DNA of 64,000 nucleotides, taken from the NCBI RefSeq assembly GCF_002161285.1, contig NZ_NFHH01000012.1, positions 53,704-117,703 on the forward strand, read 5' to 3'. Source of the stretch: Blautia sp. An81. Lineage in GTDB: Bacteria; Bacillota; Clostridia; Lachnospirales; Lachnospiraceae. The notes under the pieces are model-generated. The model worked only from the letters and a program-made list of their open reading frames with translations. It was not told where the DNA came from and searched no databases. The first letter of the stretch is position 1, and each line of letters opens with the position of its first letter. The position numbers were made by a program, and so were the translations under genes. Positions 42,199 to 52,104 of the stretch are shown here, one piece after another.

Positions 42199-45100
42199 TC
42201 AGCTGTCCTCCTGTTTATTTCGAAAACTCATGATCAACATCTGCAGACGATTCTCAATATTTGCAAAACTCACATCTGGATCATAATCCAAAGGCAGTAT
42301 GCTGGCATCTGGATACAGTTCCTTTAATTTCTTTATAATTCCCCGGCCTACCACATGATTCGGCAGGCAGCCAAATGGCTGAAGGATTATAAAGGCCCTG
42401 CATCCATTTTTAGCATGGTGAAGGATTTCTCCTGGAATCAGGACTCCCTCTCCTGCATCAAAAGTATGGTGGATAATAGGATCGCTGTCCTTTACCAGAT
42501 CCTGCATACGGCAGGCCGGCGTGTAAAGAGGACTCTTCCTGGCAATCTTATCTGTCACATCATGGGCCAGGTTAAAAGCCACATCTGCTGTCCGCAGCCA
42601 TACTTTCTGAGGAACTGGTTTATCCAGATGATATTCCCGGATCTGGGCATCCTGATAGAAATAAGTCTTTCTGATAACATCTGTCATTCTGGCCTCAATA
42701 ATCTCGAATCCGTTCTTTTCCAGATAAGCTTCAATATCATGGTTTGCCCCCGGATGGAAATTCAGCAGATATTCACCTACGATCAGTACTCTGGGTTTAG
42801 GATGAGACCGGTCATATTCTACCTGATTCATAATGTCTATAGCTTTCTCAAAGCCATGTCTGGCTCCCATTATCCCATGTTTTTCCAGACCATCTATTAC
42901 CTGGTCCAAAGCTTTTTCAAAAGCCTTATCTGCACTTCCCGGAACTTTCTCATAAGGCCGTATCTTCCGCAGAAGCTCCTCAAGGACATCAATCATAGGC
43001 ATGGCGAATGCAATCCTGACAGAAGTGAGGAGATTCATTCGGAATCCGGGATGAAGGTTATGAGAATCTTTGTCATCATTGGTCAGTATCGGTACATGGG
43101 AATATCCCGCATCATCCAGAGCTTTCCTTAAAAGAGCGCTGTAATGGGTAAGGCGGCAGTCTCCCACATATTTCGCCATAGCGATAGCCACTTCTTTGTC
43201 ATCATACTTTCCGCTTTTCAATGCAGCTAATGCTTCTCCGATAACAATCTGGGCAGGGAAACAGATATCATTATGTACATATTGTTTTCCCAGACGGATT
43301 GCCTCTTCTCTTCCCAGCTCCAGAGGTTCTGTGCGGATTCCCTGTCCGGCAAAAGCTGCAGCCATCACCCTGCTGAAGGCATGAGAGGTATTTGGAATCA
43401 GCGCTATTTTTTCTTTTCTGGACGTTTTCGTATATTTTACAGGATAAGGATCCGGCAGTTCATGAACTGTCAGCTTCTTTCTTCTGTTCCTCTGCATAGC
43501 CACCGTCTCTGTGAAAGAACGGATACGGATACGGAGAGGTCCCTGTATATCGCTCTCATCCATCTTCAGGATCAGCGGCGTTTTTCCCGAAATATCTTTC
43601 ATCAGACGGATGATCTCATCAGAAAGATAGGCATCATGGCCGCAGCCAAAGCTTACGATCTGCACATATTCCAGATAGTCTTTTTCTGCTGTCAAAATAG
43701 CAGAGGAAAGCATTCTGGCATGAAAATTATTTACAACATCCAGCCGGCTTTTCTTTAATTCTCCATGGTCTGCTCCTGGGAGAGAATCTGCGGTGAGCAC
43801 AGGGATTCCCATTTTCGTAAACATATCCGGCAAGTCATGATTTACCAACGCGTCATTCTGATAAGGTCTGGAAGCCAGAACTACCGCATAGGTTCCTTTT
43901 TCCTGAACCATCCGGCACACTTCTTCTCCTGCATGCAGAAGTTCCTGACGGAAAGATGTCTGAGCTTCATCTCCTGCCTCTATGGCCTTTCGCGTCTGTT
44001 CCGGTGATATCTGGAAAGTCTCCTCCATATACTTTGTCAGCTGTCTTTCCCGATCACCATAAGTAGACCAGTGGAATAATGGCGCATCAAAAGGTATATT
44101 CCAACGTTTTTCAGGGTTATCTGAATTTCTGACAACAATAGGATACCCCTTTACCACTGCACACATAGACTGGCTGGTGTCCTCTGTATTCTCTGATTCT
44201 ACCGTTGTAATGGAGGGCATAAAAATCCTGTCTACTCCGCTTTTAGCCAGACTGCGGATATGTCCGTGGACAAGTTTGGCCGGAAAGCATACCGTATCTG
44301 AAGTCACCGCAGACAGCCCTTCTTCATATATCTTCCTTGTACTGGCAGGAGATACTTTGACTTTGAATCCCAGGGCTTTCCAAAAAGTTCCCCAGAACGG
44401 CATAGTCTCCCAGAAAGAAAGGACTCTTGGAATTCCAATGGTAATCTCTCTGTTTGTTTCAGGTTCCGGGTAAGGATATTTTTTCATAAGAAGCTCTTCC
44501 CGGAGTTTAAAAAGATTTGGCACCTCTTTCAGCGCCTGCTTTTTCTCCCTGATTTTCGCCTGAACCTCTTTGTCCTTAGGGTCTCCCAGAACCTCTCCTC
44601 TCTCACAGCGGTTATTGGTGATCCAGGAGTTTCCATTAGAAAAACGGACAATGGTTCTTTTACAATGGTTGGTACAGAAGGGACAGGGAGAATTAGATTC
44701 CTGGGTATAAGAAAAGTCATCCATTGCTTCAAGGCCGATAAACGTTTTCTTCTCCCCCTGTTCATGAAATCTTTCCTTTGTAATCAATGCTGCCCCGATA
44801 GCTCCCATGATTCCCGGATATGGGGCTCTTACCACATTCCGCCCCAGATACTGTTCCATGGCCCTCAGCACTGCATCATTCTGAAAAGTTCCTCCCTGAA
44901 CAACGATCTTGTTCCCCAGACTGTCCAGGTTAGAAACACGGATCACCTTCGTAAATACATTTTCTATAATAGAACGGCAAAGACCTGCCATAATGTCTCC
45001 AGGCAGTCTGCCATTTCGCTGTTCGGTGATGATGCTGCTGTTCATAAACACCGTACACCGGCTGCCCAATTCTGCAGGATTCTCCGATGCAAATGCGGCT

Positions 45101-46584
45101 TCAGCGATTTTCCCCACCGGAATATGCAGCGATGCTGCAAAATTCTCCAGAAAAGAACCGCATCCCGAGGAGCATGCTTCGTTGAGCACAATGTTGGTGA
45201 TAATTCCATTATCCAGCCAGATGGCCTTCATATCCTGTCCGCCAATATCCAGTATAAATGTAGCGTTCTCTACATACTTTCTGGCTGCCCGGGCGTGAGC
45301 TACCGTTTCTACCACATGGCATTCTGTCTCAAAGGCTTTTGAAAAAAGCTGTTCTCCATATCCAGTAGTGCCGGCGGCGATAATATCCAGTTGTACTCCT
45401 TTTTCTTTATACTTTTCTCTCATGGAAATCAGCGCGCCTTTGGCTACCAGGAGTGGGTCACCCTCGTTAGGCGCATAAAAGGAATCCAGGATATTTTCCT
45501 CTTCATCCATAAGCACAAATTTTGTGGTAGTGCTTCCGGAATCAATTCCCAGATAGACATGAAGAGTCTCCCCTTCCTGAAGTTCAGGTGTTGCTATGGC
45601 CGGAAGCTTATGGCGCTCTATAAATTCCCTGTACTCTTTTTTTTCAACAAAAAAAGGCCTTCCTTTCTTACCCACTGAAAGCTCTTTTCTGTGTTTGATC
45701 TCTCCCAGCCTGTCTTCCAGTTCTTCAATTCTGTAAATTTCTTTTCGATCCTGAAACATGGTGTTCAAGGAAAGAGCTGCACCGTAAGCAATAATGATCT
45801 CCGGTCTTTCAGGTCGGATGATCTCGTCCCGGGACAGGTTCAGCCTCTGGGCAAAAACCTGGATAAGCACAGGATTAAAAGTCATAGGACCGCCTTCAAA
45901 GGCTACTGGTTTCTCAATATCCAGCCCCTGGGCCAGTCCTCCGATTGTCTGTTTTGCAATGGCATGGAAAGCAGAAAGAGCCAGGTCAGATTTTGCGATT
46001 CCCTGGTTAAGCAGCGGCTGAATATCCGTCTTGGCATATACGCCGCATCTTCCGGAAATATCATAAACGCAGGAGCCCTTTTGAGCCAGGGCATTAAACT
46101 GCTCCACAGGAACCTTAACAATCGATGCTACCTCGTCAATAAAAGCGCCGGTACCTCCTGCACAGCTTCCGTTCATACGCATATCAGAAACCGCAAGATT
46201 CCCGTCTTCCTGGTTTCTTCGGAAAAAAATAATTTTCGCATCCTGTCCGCCAAGCTCTATGGCAGTTCTGACATTTGGATATTTCTCGCACAAAACCACA
46301 GAGTTGGCTACAACTTCCTGGATAAAAGGAACATTCAGAGCCTCTGCCACAGGCTTTGCCCCTGACCCGGTCATAGCCACACGTACCGGTCTGTCATGAA
46401 ACTGTTCTTTCAGACGTCCCAAAGCAGCCTGAACGCTCTGCACCTGACTGGAATTATGTCTCTTATAACTGGAATATAGTATTTCTTTGCTGTCCTTATC
46501 TGCTGCAACCAGCTTCGTAGTGGTAGAGCCTACATCAATCCCCACAAGAAGCTCCGGCTGCCTGTTTTCTTTTTCTGGAATCAT
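42199..46584 (-). CDS. Giant 2-hydroxyacyl-CoA dehydratase activase-like protein (tandem ASKHA plus DUF2229)
   Basis: About 1461 residues from the ATG at 46584 with AGGGAG upstream. Two BadF/BcrA-type ATPase domains: GIDVGSTTTKLVAADKD...MNGSCAGGTGAFIDEVAS near 15-160, and LGIDSGSTTTKFVLMDEEE...EACSSGCGSFLENFA around 345-480. The cysteines in GSCAGGTG and ACSSGCGSF are the cluster ligands of the activator family. Next come a cysteine-rich linker (NSPCPFCTNHCKRT), DUF2229 (TIGIPRVLSFWETMPFWG) and a C-terminal dehydratase-subunit-like part. Canonical activators (HgdC) have one domain and about 260 residues. Partner enzyme not seen; role inferred as activation of an iron-sulfur enzyme. Confidence 0.9.
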   Translation of the reverse strand: MIPEKENRQPELLVGIDVGSTTTKLVAADKDSKEILYSSYKRHNSSQVQSVQAALGRLKEQFHDRPVRVAMTGSGAKPVAEALNVPFIQEVVANSVVLCEKYPNVRTAIELGGQDAKIIFFRRNQEDGNLAVSDMRMNGSCAGGTGAFIDEVASIVKVPVEQFNALAQKGSCVYDISGRCGVYAKTDIQPLLNQGIAKSDLALSAFHAIAKQTIGGLAQGLDIEKPVAFEGGPMTFNPVLIQVFAQRLNLSRDEIIRPERPEIIIAYGAALSLNTMFQDRKEIYRIEELEDRLGEIKHRKELSVGKKGRPFFVEKKEYREFIERHKLPAIATPELQEGETLHVYLGIDSGSTTTKFVLMDEEENILDSFYAPNEGDPLLVAKGALISMREKYKEKGVQLDIIAAGTTGYGEQLFSKAFETECHVVETVAHARAARKYVENATFILDIGGQDMKAIWLDNGIITNIVLNEACSSGCGSFLENFAASLHIPVGKIAEAAFASENPAELGSRCTVFMNSSIITEQRNGRLPGDIMAGLCRSIIENVFTKVIRVSNLDSLGNKIVVQGGTFQNDAVLRAMEQYLGRNVVRAPYPGIMGAIGAALITKERFHEQGEKKTFIGLEAMDDFSYTQESNSPCPFCTNHCKRTIVRFSNGNSWITNNRCERGEVLGDPKDKEVQAKIREKKQALKEVPNLFKLREELLMKKYPYPEPETNREITIGIPRVLSFWETMPFWGTFWKALGFKVKVSPASTRKIYEEGLSAVTSDTVCFPAKLVHGHIRSLAKSGVDRIFMPSITTVESENTEDTSQSMCAVVKGYPIVVRNSDNPEKRWNIPFDAPLFHWSTYGDRERQLTKYMEETFQISPEQTRKAIEAGDEAQTSFRQELLHAGEEVCRMVQEKGTYAVVLASRPYQNDALVNHDLPDMFTKMGIPVLTADSLPGADHGELKKSRLDVVNNFHARMLSSAILTAEKDYLEYVQIVSFGCGHDAYLSDEIIRLMKDISGKTPLILKMDESDIQGPLRIRIRSFTETVAMQRNRRKKLTVHELPDPYPVKYTKTSRKEKIALIPNTSHAFSRVMAAAFAGQGIRTEPLELGREEAIRLGKQYVHNDICFPAQIVIGEALAALKSGKYDDKEVAIAMAKYVGDCRLTHYSALLRKALDDAGYSHVPILTNDDKDSHNLHPGFRMNLLTSVRIAFAMPMIDVLEELLRKIRPYEKVPGSADKAFEKALDQVIDGLEKHGIMGARHGFEKAIDIMNQVEYDRSHPKPRVLIVGEYLLNFHPGANHDIEAYLEKNGFEIIEARMTDVIRKTYFYQDAQIREYHLDKPVPQKVWLRTADVAFNLAHDVTDKIARKSPLYTPACRMQDLVKDSDPIIHHTFDAGEGVLIPGEILHHAKNGCRAFIILQPFGCLPNHVVGRGIIKKLKELYPDASILPLDYDPDVSFANIENRLQMLIMSFRNKQEDS

Positions 46585-46834
46585 TACTAACACTCCCTAT
46601 ATCTTTTGTTACATATAATGAGGTAAGGGTTCAAAAGTAATTTGCCCCTATGATACCGCCTTTTGTTTTTGGCATCATATAATTTAATCCATAGTATATT
46701 AGTTTACCAGATTATGGACAGAAATGTAAGATACTTTTATTTATTATTAATAATACTTTTTTATTGCTTATATTCTTCATCTCTCCTGCATAGTTACCGC
46801 AACAAAGTCACCTGGGACTTTTACGCATCCTTTT
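46585..46834. other. Intergenic, AT-rich, no gene seen
   Basis: 250 bases between DUF2200 and the activase start. Contains weak TATAAT-like stretches but no confident promoter and no structured RNA that could be recognised. Confidence 0.5.
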
Positions 46835-47185
46835 TTATTTCCTCAATATTTTTTCCATGCTCTTTCCTTTTGCCAGTTCATCCACCAGTTTATCCAGATA
46901 TCGTATTTTCTGCATAAGCGGGTCCTCTATCTCTTCTACCCGCACACCGCATACCACTCCTTTTATCAAAGCTGCATTGGGATTTATACAGGGCGCCTCT
47001 TCAAAGAACGTCTTCAAGTCCACATTTTTCTTGATCTGGCCTTCCAGCTCTTCCCGGCTATACCCGGTAAGCCAGGAAACAATCTCATCCACTTCTTCTT
47101 TAGTCCGATTCTTTCTCTCTGCCTTTTGAATATACAGAGGATAAACTTTCGCAAAACTCATGGAAAAAATTTTATGAGCTTCCAT
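46835..47185 (-). CDS. DUF2200 protein
   Basis: 116 residues, [20 protein letters not shown] at the start, then [20 protein letters not shown] and [20 protein letters not shown] near the end, the DUF2200 pattern. Function unknown; these are small soluble proteins common in Firmicutes. Its ATG has GGAAGG upstream. It is a single gene between the activase and the AraC regulator, all on the minus strand. Confidence 0.85.
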   Translation of the reverse strand: MEAHKIFSMSFAKVYPLYIQKAERKNRTKEEVDEIVSWLTGYSREELEGQIKKNVDLKTFFEEAPCINPNAALIKGVVCGVRVEEIEDPLMQKIRYLDKLVDELAKGKSMEKILRK

Positions 47186-47285
47186 GGGTCTTCCTCCCTT
47201 CCGTTATTACTTTGCCTGCCGACATTATATCACAAAGCAACGAGCTGAGTGAATATTTAAGATTGTTAAAATCATCTGGAATACT

Positions 47286-48158
47286 TTACATTTTTCGAAA
47301 GCCGGAAGAGTCAAAATATTTTCTGTAAGAAGCAGGTGTAAAGTCCATTTCCTTTTTAAAAGCCCGTATAAAATGAGAGGCTCCTGAATAACCGCATCTG
47401 GCGCCGATATCTTCTATGGACAGCCGGGTTTCCATGATCAGTTCCGTAGCTTTCCTAATCCTGAGAGCTGTAAGATATTGATGAGGAGACTGTCCTGTCT
47501 GCTTTCGGAAGATTCTTGAAAAATGATACTTACTTAAAGATACATTATCTGCAATATTTTCCACGGTTATCCCATCCTTATAATGTTCCTGCATGTAACT
47601 GACCGCTTGAATGACAGCAGTGTCCATAGAAACCGGTTCGTTCTCAGCCAGGATTCCAAGAAGATTATGGAGCAGATAAGAAAGTCTGTGCTCTTCCGGC
47701 TGAGTTTTAGACAATTCTTCCAGAATTTCGGCAAACACAACACCCGTACCAGATTTATGGCCAAAAAGGGGGCCTGTTCTCTCATAAAGCAATTCTAGAT
47801 ATTCCTGGGAACAGTTGCCGGTAAAATGAAAAAATTGAAAGGAAACTTGTTCTTTCGCATAGTAGCAATGATATTTCATACAATCGAGAAGGACAATATC
47901 TCCTTCTTGGGCTATAAAAATCTGCTCTTCATATTGGAAATAAAGTCTGCCTGAAAGAATACGAAAAGCCAGAAAAAGTTTTAGCCCTTCCCTTTGTATC
48001 TGATAAGGTGGAGCGCACGTGTATTCGCCTCCCCACAATACGGAGAACAGATATCTCCGTGCAAAATCTGAAGGTGCGTAAAAATAAAGCCCCTTTTTGC
48101 TCAAAATTCCCTGTTCATTGGGTATGACAACTTTTTTCTCTATTTCTTCCAATTCCAT
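47286..48158 (-). CDS. AraC-family transcriptional regulator
   Basis: 290 residues: an N-terminal cupin-like sensor domain (residues about 40-150, EEQIFIAQEGDIVLLDCMKYHCY) and a C-terminal two-HTH AraC domain (IADNVSLSKYHFSRIFRKQ and IEDIGARCGYSGASHFIRAF, ending DFTPASYRKYF). Such regulators usually sense a sugar or small ligand. It is transcribed away from the uroporphyrinogen-decarboxylase-family gene on the other strand, with 170 bases between, so it probably controls it. Confidence 0.92.
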   Translation of the reverse strand: MELEEIEKKVVIPNEQGILSKKGLYFYAPSDFARRYLFSVLWGGEYTCAPPYQIQREGLKLFLAFRILSGRLYFQYEEQIFIAQEGDIVLLDCMKYHCYYAKEQVSFQFFHFTGNCSQEYLELLYERTGPLFGHKSGTGVVFAEILEELSKTQPEEHRLSYLLHNLLGILAENEPVSMDTAVIQAVSYMQEHYKDGITVENIADNVSLSKYHFSRIFRKQTGQSPHQYLTALRIRKATELIMETRLSIEDIGARCGYSGASHFIRAFKKEMDFTPASYRKYFDSSGFRKM

Positions 48159-48274
48159 ATCCTTCCTCCATGGGTAGTTCTAACATAGCACAAAATGTAT
48201 ATTAACAGGCAAATTTCAACAGTGCCAGACTGGTTTTTTTGTTATATTATACATTATATCAGAAAAAATCAAAG

Positions 48275-48304
48275 TTTAAAATTAAAGCACAAAATTATTA
48301 TAAT
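48275..48304 (+). promoter_or_regulatory. Promoter for the uroporphyrinogen decarboxylase-family gene
   Basis: TTTAAA (48275-48280), 18 bases, TATAAT (48299-48304), 24 bases before the start at 48328. It lies in the divergent region shared with the AraC gene, so it is a likely AraC target. Confidence 0.65.
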
Positions 48305-48327
48305 ATACCGTAGAAAGGAGTATGTTT

Positions 48328-49583
48328 ATGACATCAAAAGAAAGAGTTCTGGCAGCCTTCGCCCACAAAGAGCCAGACAAAGTACCTGTAGATTTTGGGG
48401 GCATGAGCTGTTCCATGATCAACGCTTTGTATTAAACAGTCTAAGGGACTACTATGGGCTGGAATATCGTCCTCCAAAGATTAATGATATGTCTACCATG
48501 ACTGCCTATGTAGAGCCTGACCTTGCAGACTGTCTGGGCTGTGATATACAACAGCTTTACAATTATGGAGATACTTATGGACATACGAATACAGATTGGA
48601 AGGAATGGGTTTATCAGGGAATTCCTGTGCTGATTCCTGCTGATGCCTCTGTGACTGACGATGGTCAGGGAGGCTATTACGTATATCCTAAAGGAGATAC
48701 ATCCTGTCCTCCCTCTGGGCATATGACTGCAAATGGCTACTATTTTGACAATCTCACGCGTTCCCCGGAATTTGATGAAGACCATGCAGATCCAGCAGAT
48801 AATGTGGAGGATTATATGCTGGTCTCCGATGATCAGATTTCCTATCACAAAAAAGTTCTGGATAGCGTAAAGAATAACCAAAGGGCCATACAGGTGGCAC
48901 CAGGTTATTTTGGTCTGGGAGATGCCAATAATATTCCCGGTCCAAATTTAAAAAATCCAAAAGGTATCCGAAGCATTGAGGAATGGTATACTGCACCCCT
49001 TCTCTATCCGGAATACGTAAAAGAAATTTTTGAGCAGGGTACAGATATCGTAATTGAGAATCTAAAAAAATATTGGGATGCTTTTGGCAGTGATATTGAC
49101 ATAATGTATATCTGTGGTACAGATTTCGGTACCCAGAAAGGGCCTTTAATTAACCCGGAAATTTTTAAAGAACTCTATATGCCTTATTATAAAAAGGTAA
49201 ATAACTGGGTCCATGAAAATACTACCTGGAAAACCCTAAAACATTGCTGTGGAGGGATTTTTCCTATCCTGCCATATCTCATTGAAGGGGGATTTGATGC
49301 CATTAATCCAGTTCAATGCTCTGCTGAAGGAATGGAGCCAAAAAGGCTGAAGGAAACTTATGGAAAAGACATTCTTTTCTGGGGTGGGGGCGTGGACACT
49401 CAAAAGGTACTTCCCTTCGGAAAACCAGAGGATGTTCGGGAACAGGTATTAGAACGTCTGGACATATTTTCTAAAGATGGCGGATATATTTTCAATACTA
49501 TCCATAATATTCAGGCAAACGTTCCTATTGAAAATATTGCGGCCATGATTGAGGCCATCAAAGAATTTAACGGAGATAAATAG
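48328..49583 (+). pseudogene. Uroporphyrinogen decarboxylase-family protein, frameshifted near the N-terminus
   Basis: The real start is the ATG at 48328 (GAAAGGAG eight bases upstream): MTSKERVLAAFAHKEP, then KVPVDFGGMSCSMINALY and a stop at 48433. The rest of the family domain is open in the next frame from about 48423 (VLNSLRDYYGLEYRPPKIN) to 49583, with GGGVDTQKVLPFG and the barrel strands typical of UroD/MtaA-type proteins. Adding one base near 48425-48432 joins MINAL to VLNSLRDYYGL. Intact length would be about 419 residues. Family members act as corrinoid methyltransferases; substrate unknown. The window shows no partner corrinoid protein. Confidence 0.85.
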
Positions 49584-49586
49584 TTA

Positions 49587-49636
49587 AAAAACACCGCTGT
49601 TATCCCGGGTATGCCTGGGTATAACAACGGTGTTTC
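49587..49636. terminator. Bidirectional terminator between convergent genes
   Basis: A long imperfect stem: AAACACCG pairs with CGGTGTTT and TGTTAT with ATAACA, with a GGGTATGCCTGGG-type top. Flanking A- and T-runs suit both the plus-strand decarboxylase gene (stop at 49583) and the minus-strand gene ending at 49651. Confidence 0.75.
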
Positions 49637-49650
49637 TCTGTCTAAAAAAC

Positions 49651-50007
49651 TTATAGCATCTGGTCTTTCTTTTCCAGAATTGCCTCTGCAGCCGCGCATG
49701 CAGGGCAGTCGCAGTATTTGGCTCCTGCCGCTTTAATTTCCTTTCCGTGGGCCTCTATCTGTTTTGCCTTCTCTGCTCCGAACACCTTAGCTCCTGCTTC
49801 TGATCCTGCAAAAGCAATCAGACCGTCTACAGGCATAATGTCCATTTCCAGTTCTGCAATCAGTTTTTTCGTCTGCTCCGCTTCCTGGTCTGTTCCTGCT
49901 GCCTTCAGCCAGTTTTCACAGGCCGTCTTTGCCTCTGCACAGCAGGAAGGAGCACTCATCAGCTCTTTTACTTTTTCACTTACATACTCTCTTACGCTCT
50001 GTTCCAT
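49651..50007 (-). CDS. Small conserved protein with CDCPAC motif (sometimes labelled Hsp90 in databases)
   Basis: 118 residues from the ATG at 50007 with AAGAAAGGATG upstream. Starts MEQSVREYVSEKVKELMSAP, helical throughout, with cysteines in APSCCAEAKTACEN and in AKYCDCPACAAAEAILE near the C-terminus. Database entries with this pattern are, as far as I recall, sometimes named molecular chaperone Hsp90, but no Hsp90 domain is visible. The cysteine pair suggests metal binding. Function unknown. Confidence 0.7.
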   Translation of the reverse strand: MEQSVREYVSEKVKELMSAPSCCAEAKTACENWLKAAGTDQEAEQTKKLIAELEMDIMPVDGLIAFAGSEAGAKVFGAEKAKQIEAHGKEIKAAGAKYCDCPACAAAEAILEKKDQML

Positions 50008-50132
50008 AATACGCATCCTTTCTTCTTATATACTTATATATCAACAGGCATTGTTCCAGGCGCCATGCCCTTCCCCGCCTGCTGCAGACATTTTTCCTGG
50101 TGTTCCATAGCATCATAGAGACGAAGCTTTTC

Positions 50133-50963
50133 CTAGTCCTGCCCTCTCCCTAACTGCCAGAATGCCACAGCGCTTGCTGCTGCTACATTTAAAGAGTCCA
50201 CTTTATGAGACATGGGAATCTTTACTGTATAATCACAGTCTGCAATAGTAGAAGAAGCCAGTCCATCACCTTCTGTTCCCAAAACTACTGCCAGTTTTTC
50301 TTCCCTCATAAGTGCCGGATCATCAATACTCACTGAATCTTCCCTGAGAGCCATAGCTGCTGTCTTAAATCCCATTTTACGAAGGAGGGAAATTCCCTGT
50401 TCCGGCCAGGAAAAGTCCCCCTCAAGAAAAGTCCATGGAACCTGAAAAACTGTTCCCATACTGACTCTGGCGGCTCTCCGGTATAAAGGATTGCTGCATC
50501 CGCTGGTCAGGAGCACTGCATCCATATACAGAGCTGCGGCAGAACGGAAAATTGCCCCTACATTTGTAGGGTTTACAACATTTTCCAATATAACGATCCT
50601 CTTCGCGTCTCTGCATATTTCCTCTGGATTTGGAAGTTTGGGACGCCTCATCGCACATAGCATGCCTCTGGTAAGTTTGAATCCGGTAAGCTGGGTCAGC
50701 ACGTCAAATTCCGCTGTATATACAGGAATCTGAGAACATCTCTCCAAAATTTCTCTGGCCTGGGTTTCCAGATGCCGTTTTTCCACAAGAAAAGAAAGTG
50801 GAACGCAGCCTCCATTTAAAGCCCGCTCTATGACTTTAGGACTTTCTGCAATGAAAATCCCCTTTTCCGGTTCATGACGGTTCAAAAGCTGGTTCTCCGT
50901 CAGCCTGGCATAAACATCCAGTTCAGGGGTATTAAAATCTTTTATTTCAATAATTTCTGCCAT
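50133..50963 (-). CDS. SpoU/TrmH-family RNA 2'-O-ribose methyltransferase
   Basis: 276 residues from the ATG at 50963 (GAAGGA upstream; an ATG at 51011 is rejected because it would overlap the bcp region and lacks a ribosome site). SPOUT-fold trefoil motifs: VILENVVNPTNVGAIFRSA (motif 1), VVLGTEGDGLASS (motif 2), and KIPMSHKVDSLNVAAASAVA (motif 3). An N-terminal substrate-binding domain precedes them. It 2'-O-methylates rRNA or tRNA; the exact target is not predictable. Ends with a TAG stop, showing that TAG is read as stop here. Confidence 0.92.
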   Translation of the reverse strand: MAEIIEIKDFNTPELDVYARLTENQLLNRHEPEKGIFIAESPKVIERALNGGCVPLSFLVEKRHLETQAREILERCSQIPVYTAEFDVLTQLTGFKLTRGMLCAMRRPKLPNPEEICRDAKRIVILENVVNPTNVGAIFRSAAALYMDAVLLTSGCSNPLYRRAARVSMGTVFQVPWTFLEGDFSWPEQGISLLRKMGFKTAAMALREDSVSIDDPALMREEKLAVVLGTEGDGLASSTIADCDYTVKIPMSHKVDSLNVAAASAVAFWQLGRGQD

Positions 50964-51000
50964 AGTAAAATTCCTTCGGGTAGTAAATTTCAAAAGGGGG

Positions 51001-51453
51001 CTATAATTCATTCAGCATCTGAGCTGGGTTGTCCGCAGCCTTTACTTTCCCGAAAGCCTTTTGGATCACACCTTCTTCATTGATCAGATAGGTAGTACGC
51101 ACTACGCCCATGGTTTTCTTTCCATACATATTTTTCTCTTTCCAAACATCATAGGCCTGGATGCAGGTAAGATCCGGATCTGACAGTAAAGTAAAGGGCA
51201 GATGATATTTTTCTTCAAATTTCTTATGGGAAGCTACACTGTCCTTGCTTACCCCGATCACTACCGCACCTTTTTCTAAAAACTGAGGATAAAGTTCCCC
51301 GAAGCCGCAAGCCTGCTTTGTGCAGCCGGCAGTATTGTCTTTTGGATAGAAGTAAAGAATTACCTTCTTCCCTTTATATTCCTCCAGCCTGTGTATATCG
51401 CCATTCTGGTCCGGCAGTTCAAAAGCCGGCGCCTTGGTTCCGATTTCCAGCAT
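51001..51453 (-). CDS. bcp: Thiol peroxidase Bcp/PrxQ (peroxiredoxin)
   Basis: 150 residues. MLEIGTKAPAFELPDQNGD at the start and the active-site motif FYPKDNTAGCTKQACGFGEL, with peroxidatic Cys in TAGCTKQAC and the resolving Cys five residues on. Thioredoxin-dependent reduction of hydroperoxides. It lies between the DUF-like flavodoxin-type gene and the SpoU gene with clear gaps of about 40-80 bases. Start with GGAGGA upstream. Confidence 0.95.
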   Translation of the reverse strand: MLEIGTKAPAFELPDQNGDIHRLEEYKGKKVILYFYPKDNTAGCTKQACGFGELYPQFLEKGAVVIGVSKDSVASHKKFEEKYHLPFTLLSDPDLTCIQAYDVWKEKNMYGKKTMGVVRTTYLINEEGVIQKAFGKVKAADNPAQMLNEL

Positions 51454-51530
51454 AATTTATCCTCCTCATAGTATCTGTTCTTGCTCATTATAACCTGCTT
51501 TTCCTATAATAGCAATGGAATCTCTTCCGT

Positions 51531-52088
51531 CTAGGATAATTTCTGCTTACGGATTTTGATCTGCTTTTTCTGATATTCTCTGTATTCTTTTAGCTCTCTG
51601 TGCAGCTCTTTCCTCAGCTCCCGCCTGGACATGCCCTGATATTTTTCTTTTACCCGCTCTTTCATGCGTTTTGGTTTTTCTGTTTCAATATCTTTTAAGA
51701 TCCACTCTACAGCTTCCTCTGGGGTAATTTTGTTTTTTTCCATGACATATCTGGTATAGAGATTTAATATATGATATCCTCTTTCATCCAGGTCACTTAC
51801 CGCAGCCCGGGCAGCTTTCAGTTCCCGGCTTCCTCCGGTGATCAAAATCATATGATTTCTGTTTTTATCTGCAACGATCTTCCATATGATGTGAGAAACT
51901 CCATAAGGCAGCTTCCCGTTTTCACTTTCAAAGATCAGTCCCACTCTGGCCCCGGTGGTATATACCAGGCTCTGATCCTGATAATCCGAAATTTTCCTGC
52001 ATTCTACATTTTCATACTGGCCGAATTTTTCTGCGCAATTTATGCAGCTGTTTTTCCTGTCATCATAAAAAATAACGAACTTGTCCAA
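51531..52088 (-). CDS. Possible flavodoxin-like protein of unknown function
   Basis: 185 residues. The first 100 residues look like a degenerate flavodoxin fold: MDKFVIFYDDRKNSCINCAE, GLIFESENGKLPYGVSHIIW and NHMILITGGSRELKAARAAV. The last third is strongly basic and helical (RMKERVKEKYQGMSRRELRKE...), perhaps nucleic-acid binding or a coiled coil. Two cysteines are at CINCAEKF. No family firmly recognised. It overlaps no neighbour and ends close to bcp. Confidence 0.5.
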   Translation of the reverse strand: MDKFVIFYDDRKNSCINCAEKFGQYENVECRKISDYQDQSLVYTTGARVGLIFESENGKLPYGVSHIIWKIVADKNRNHMILITGGSRELKAARAAVSDLDERGYHILNLYTRYVMEKNKITPEEAVEWILKDIETEKPKRMKERVKEKYQGMSRRELRKELHRELKEYREYQKKQIKIRKQKLS

Positions 52089-52104
52089 AGAGCTTCCACC
52101 TTTC

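Noticed and set aside
48195..48327. Start of the decarboxylase-family frame at 48195
   Set aside because: The upstream 44 codons are AT-rich leader, and the true family N-terminus lies in another frame from 48328.
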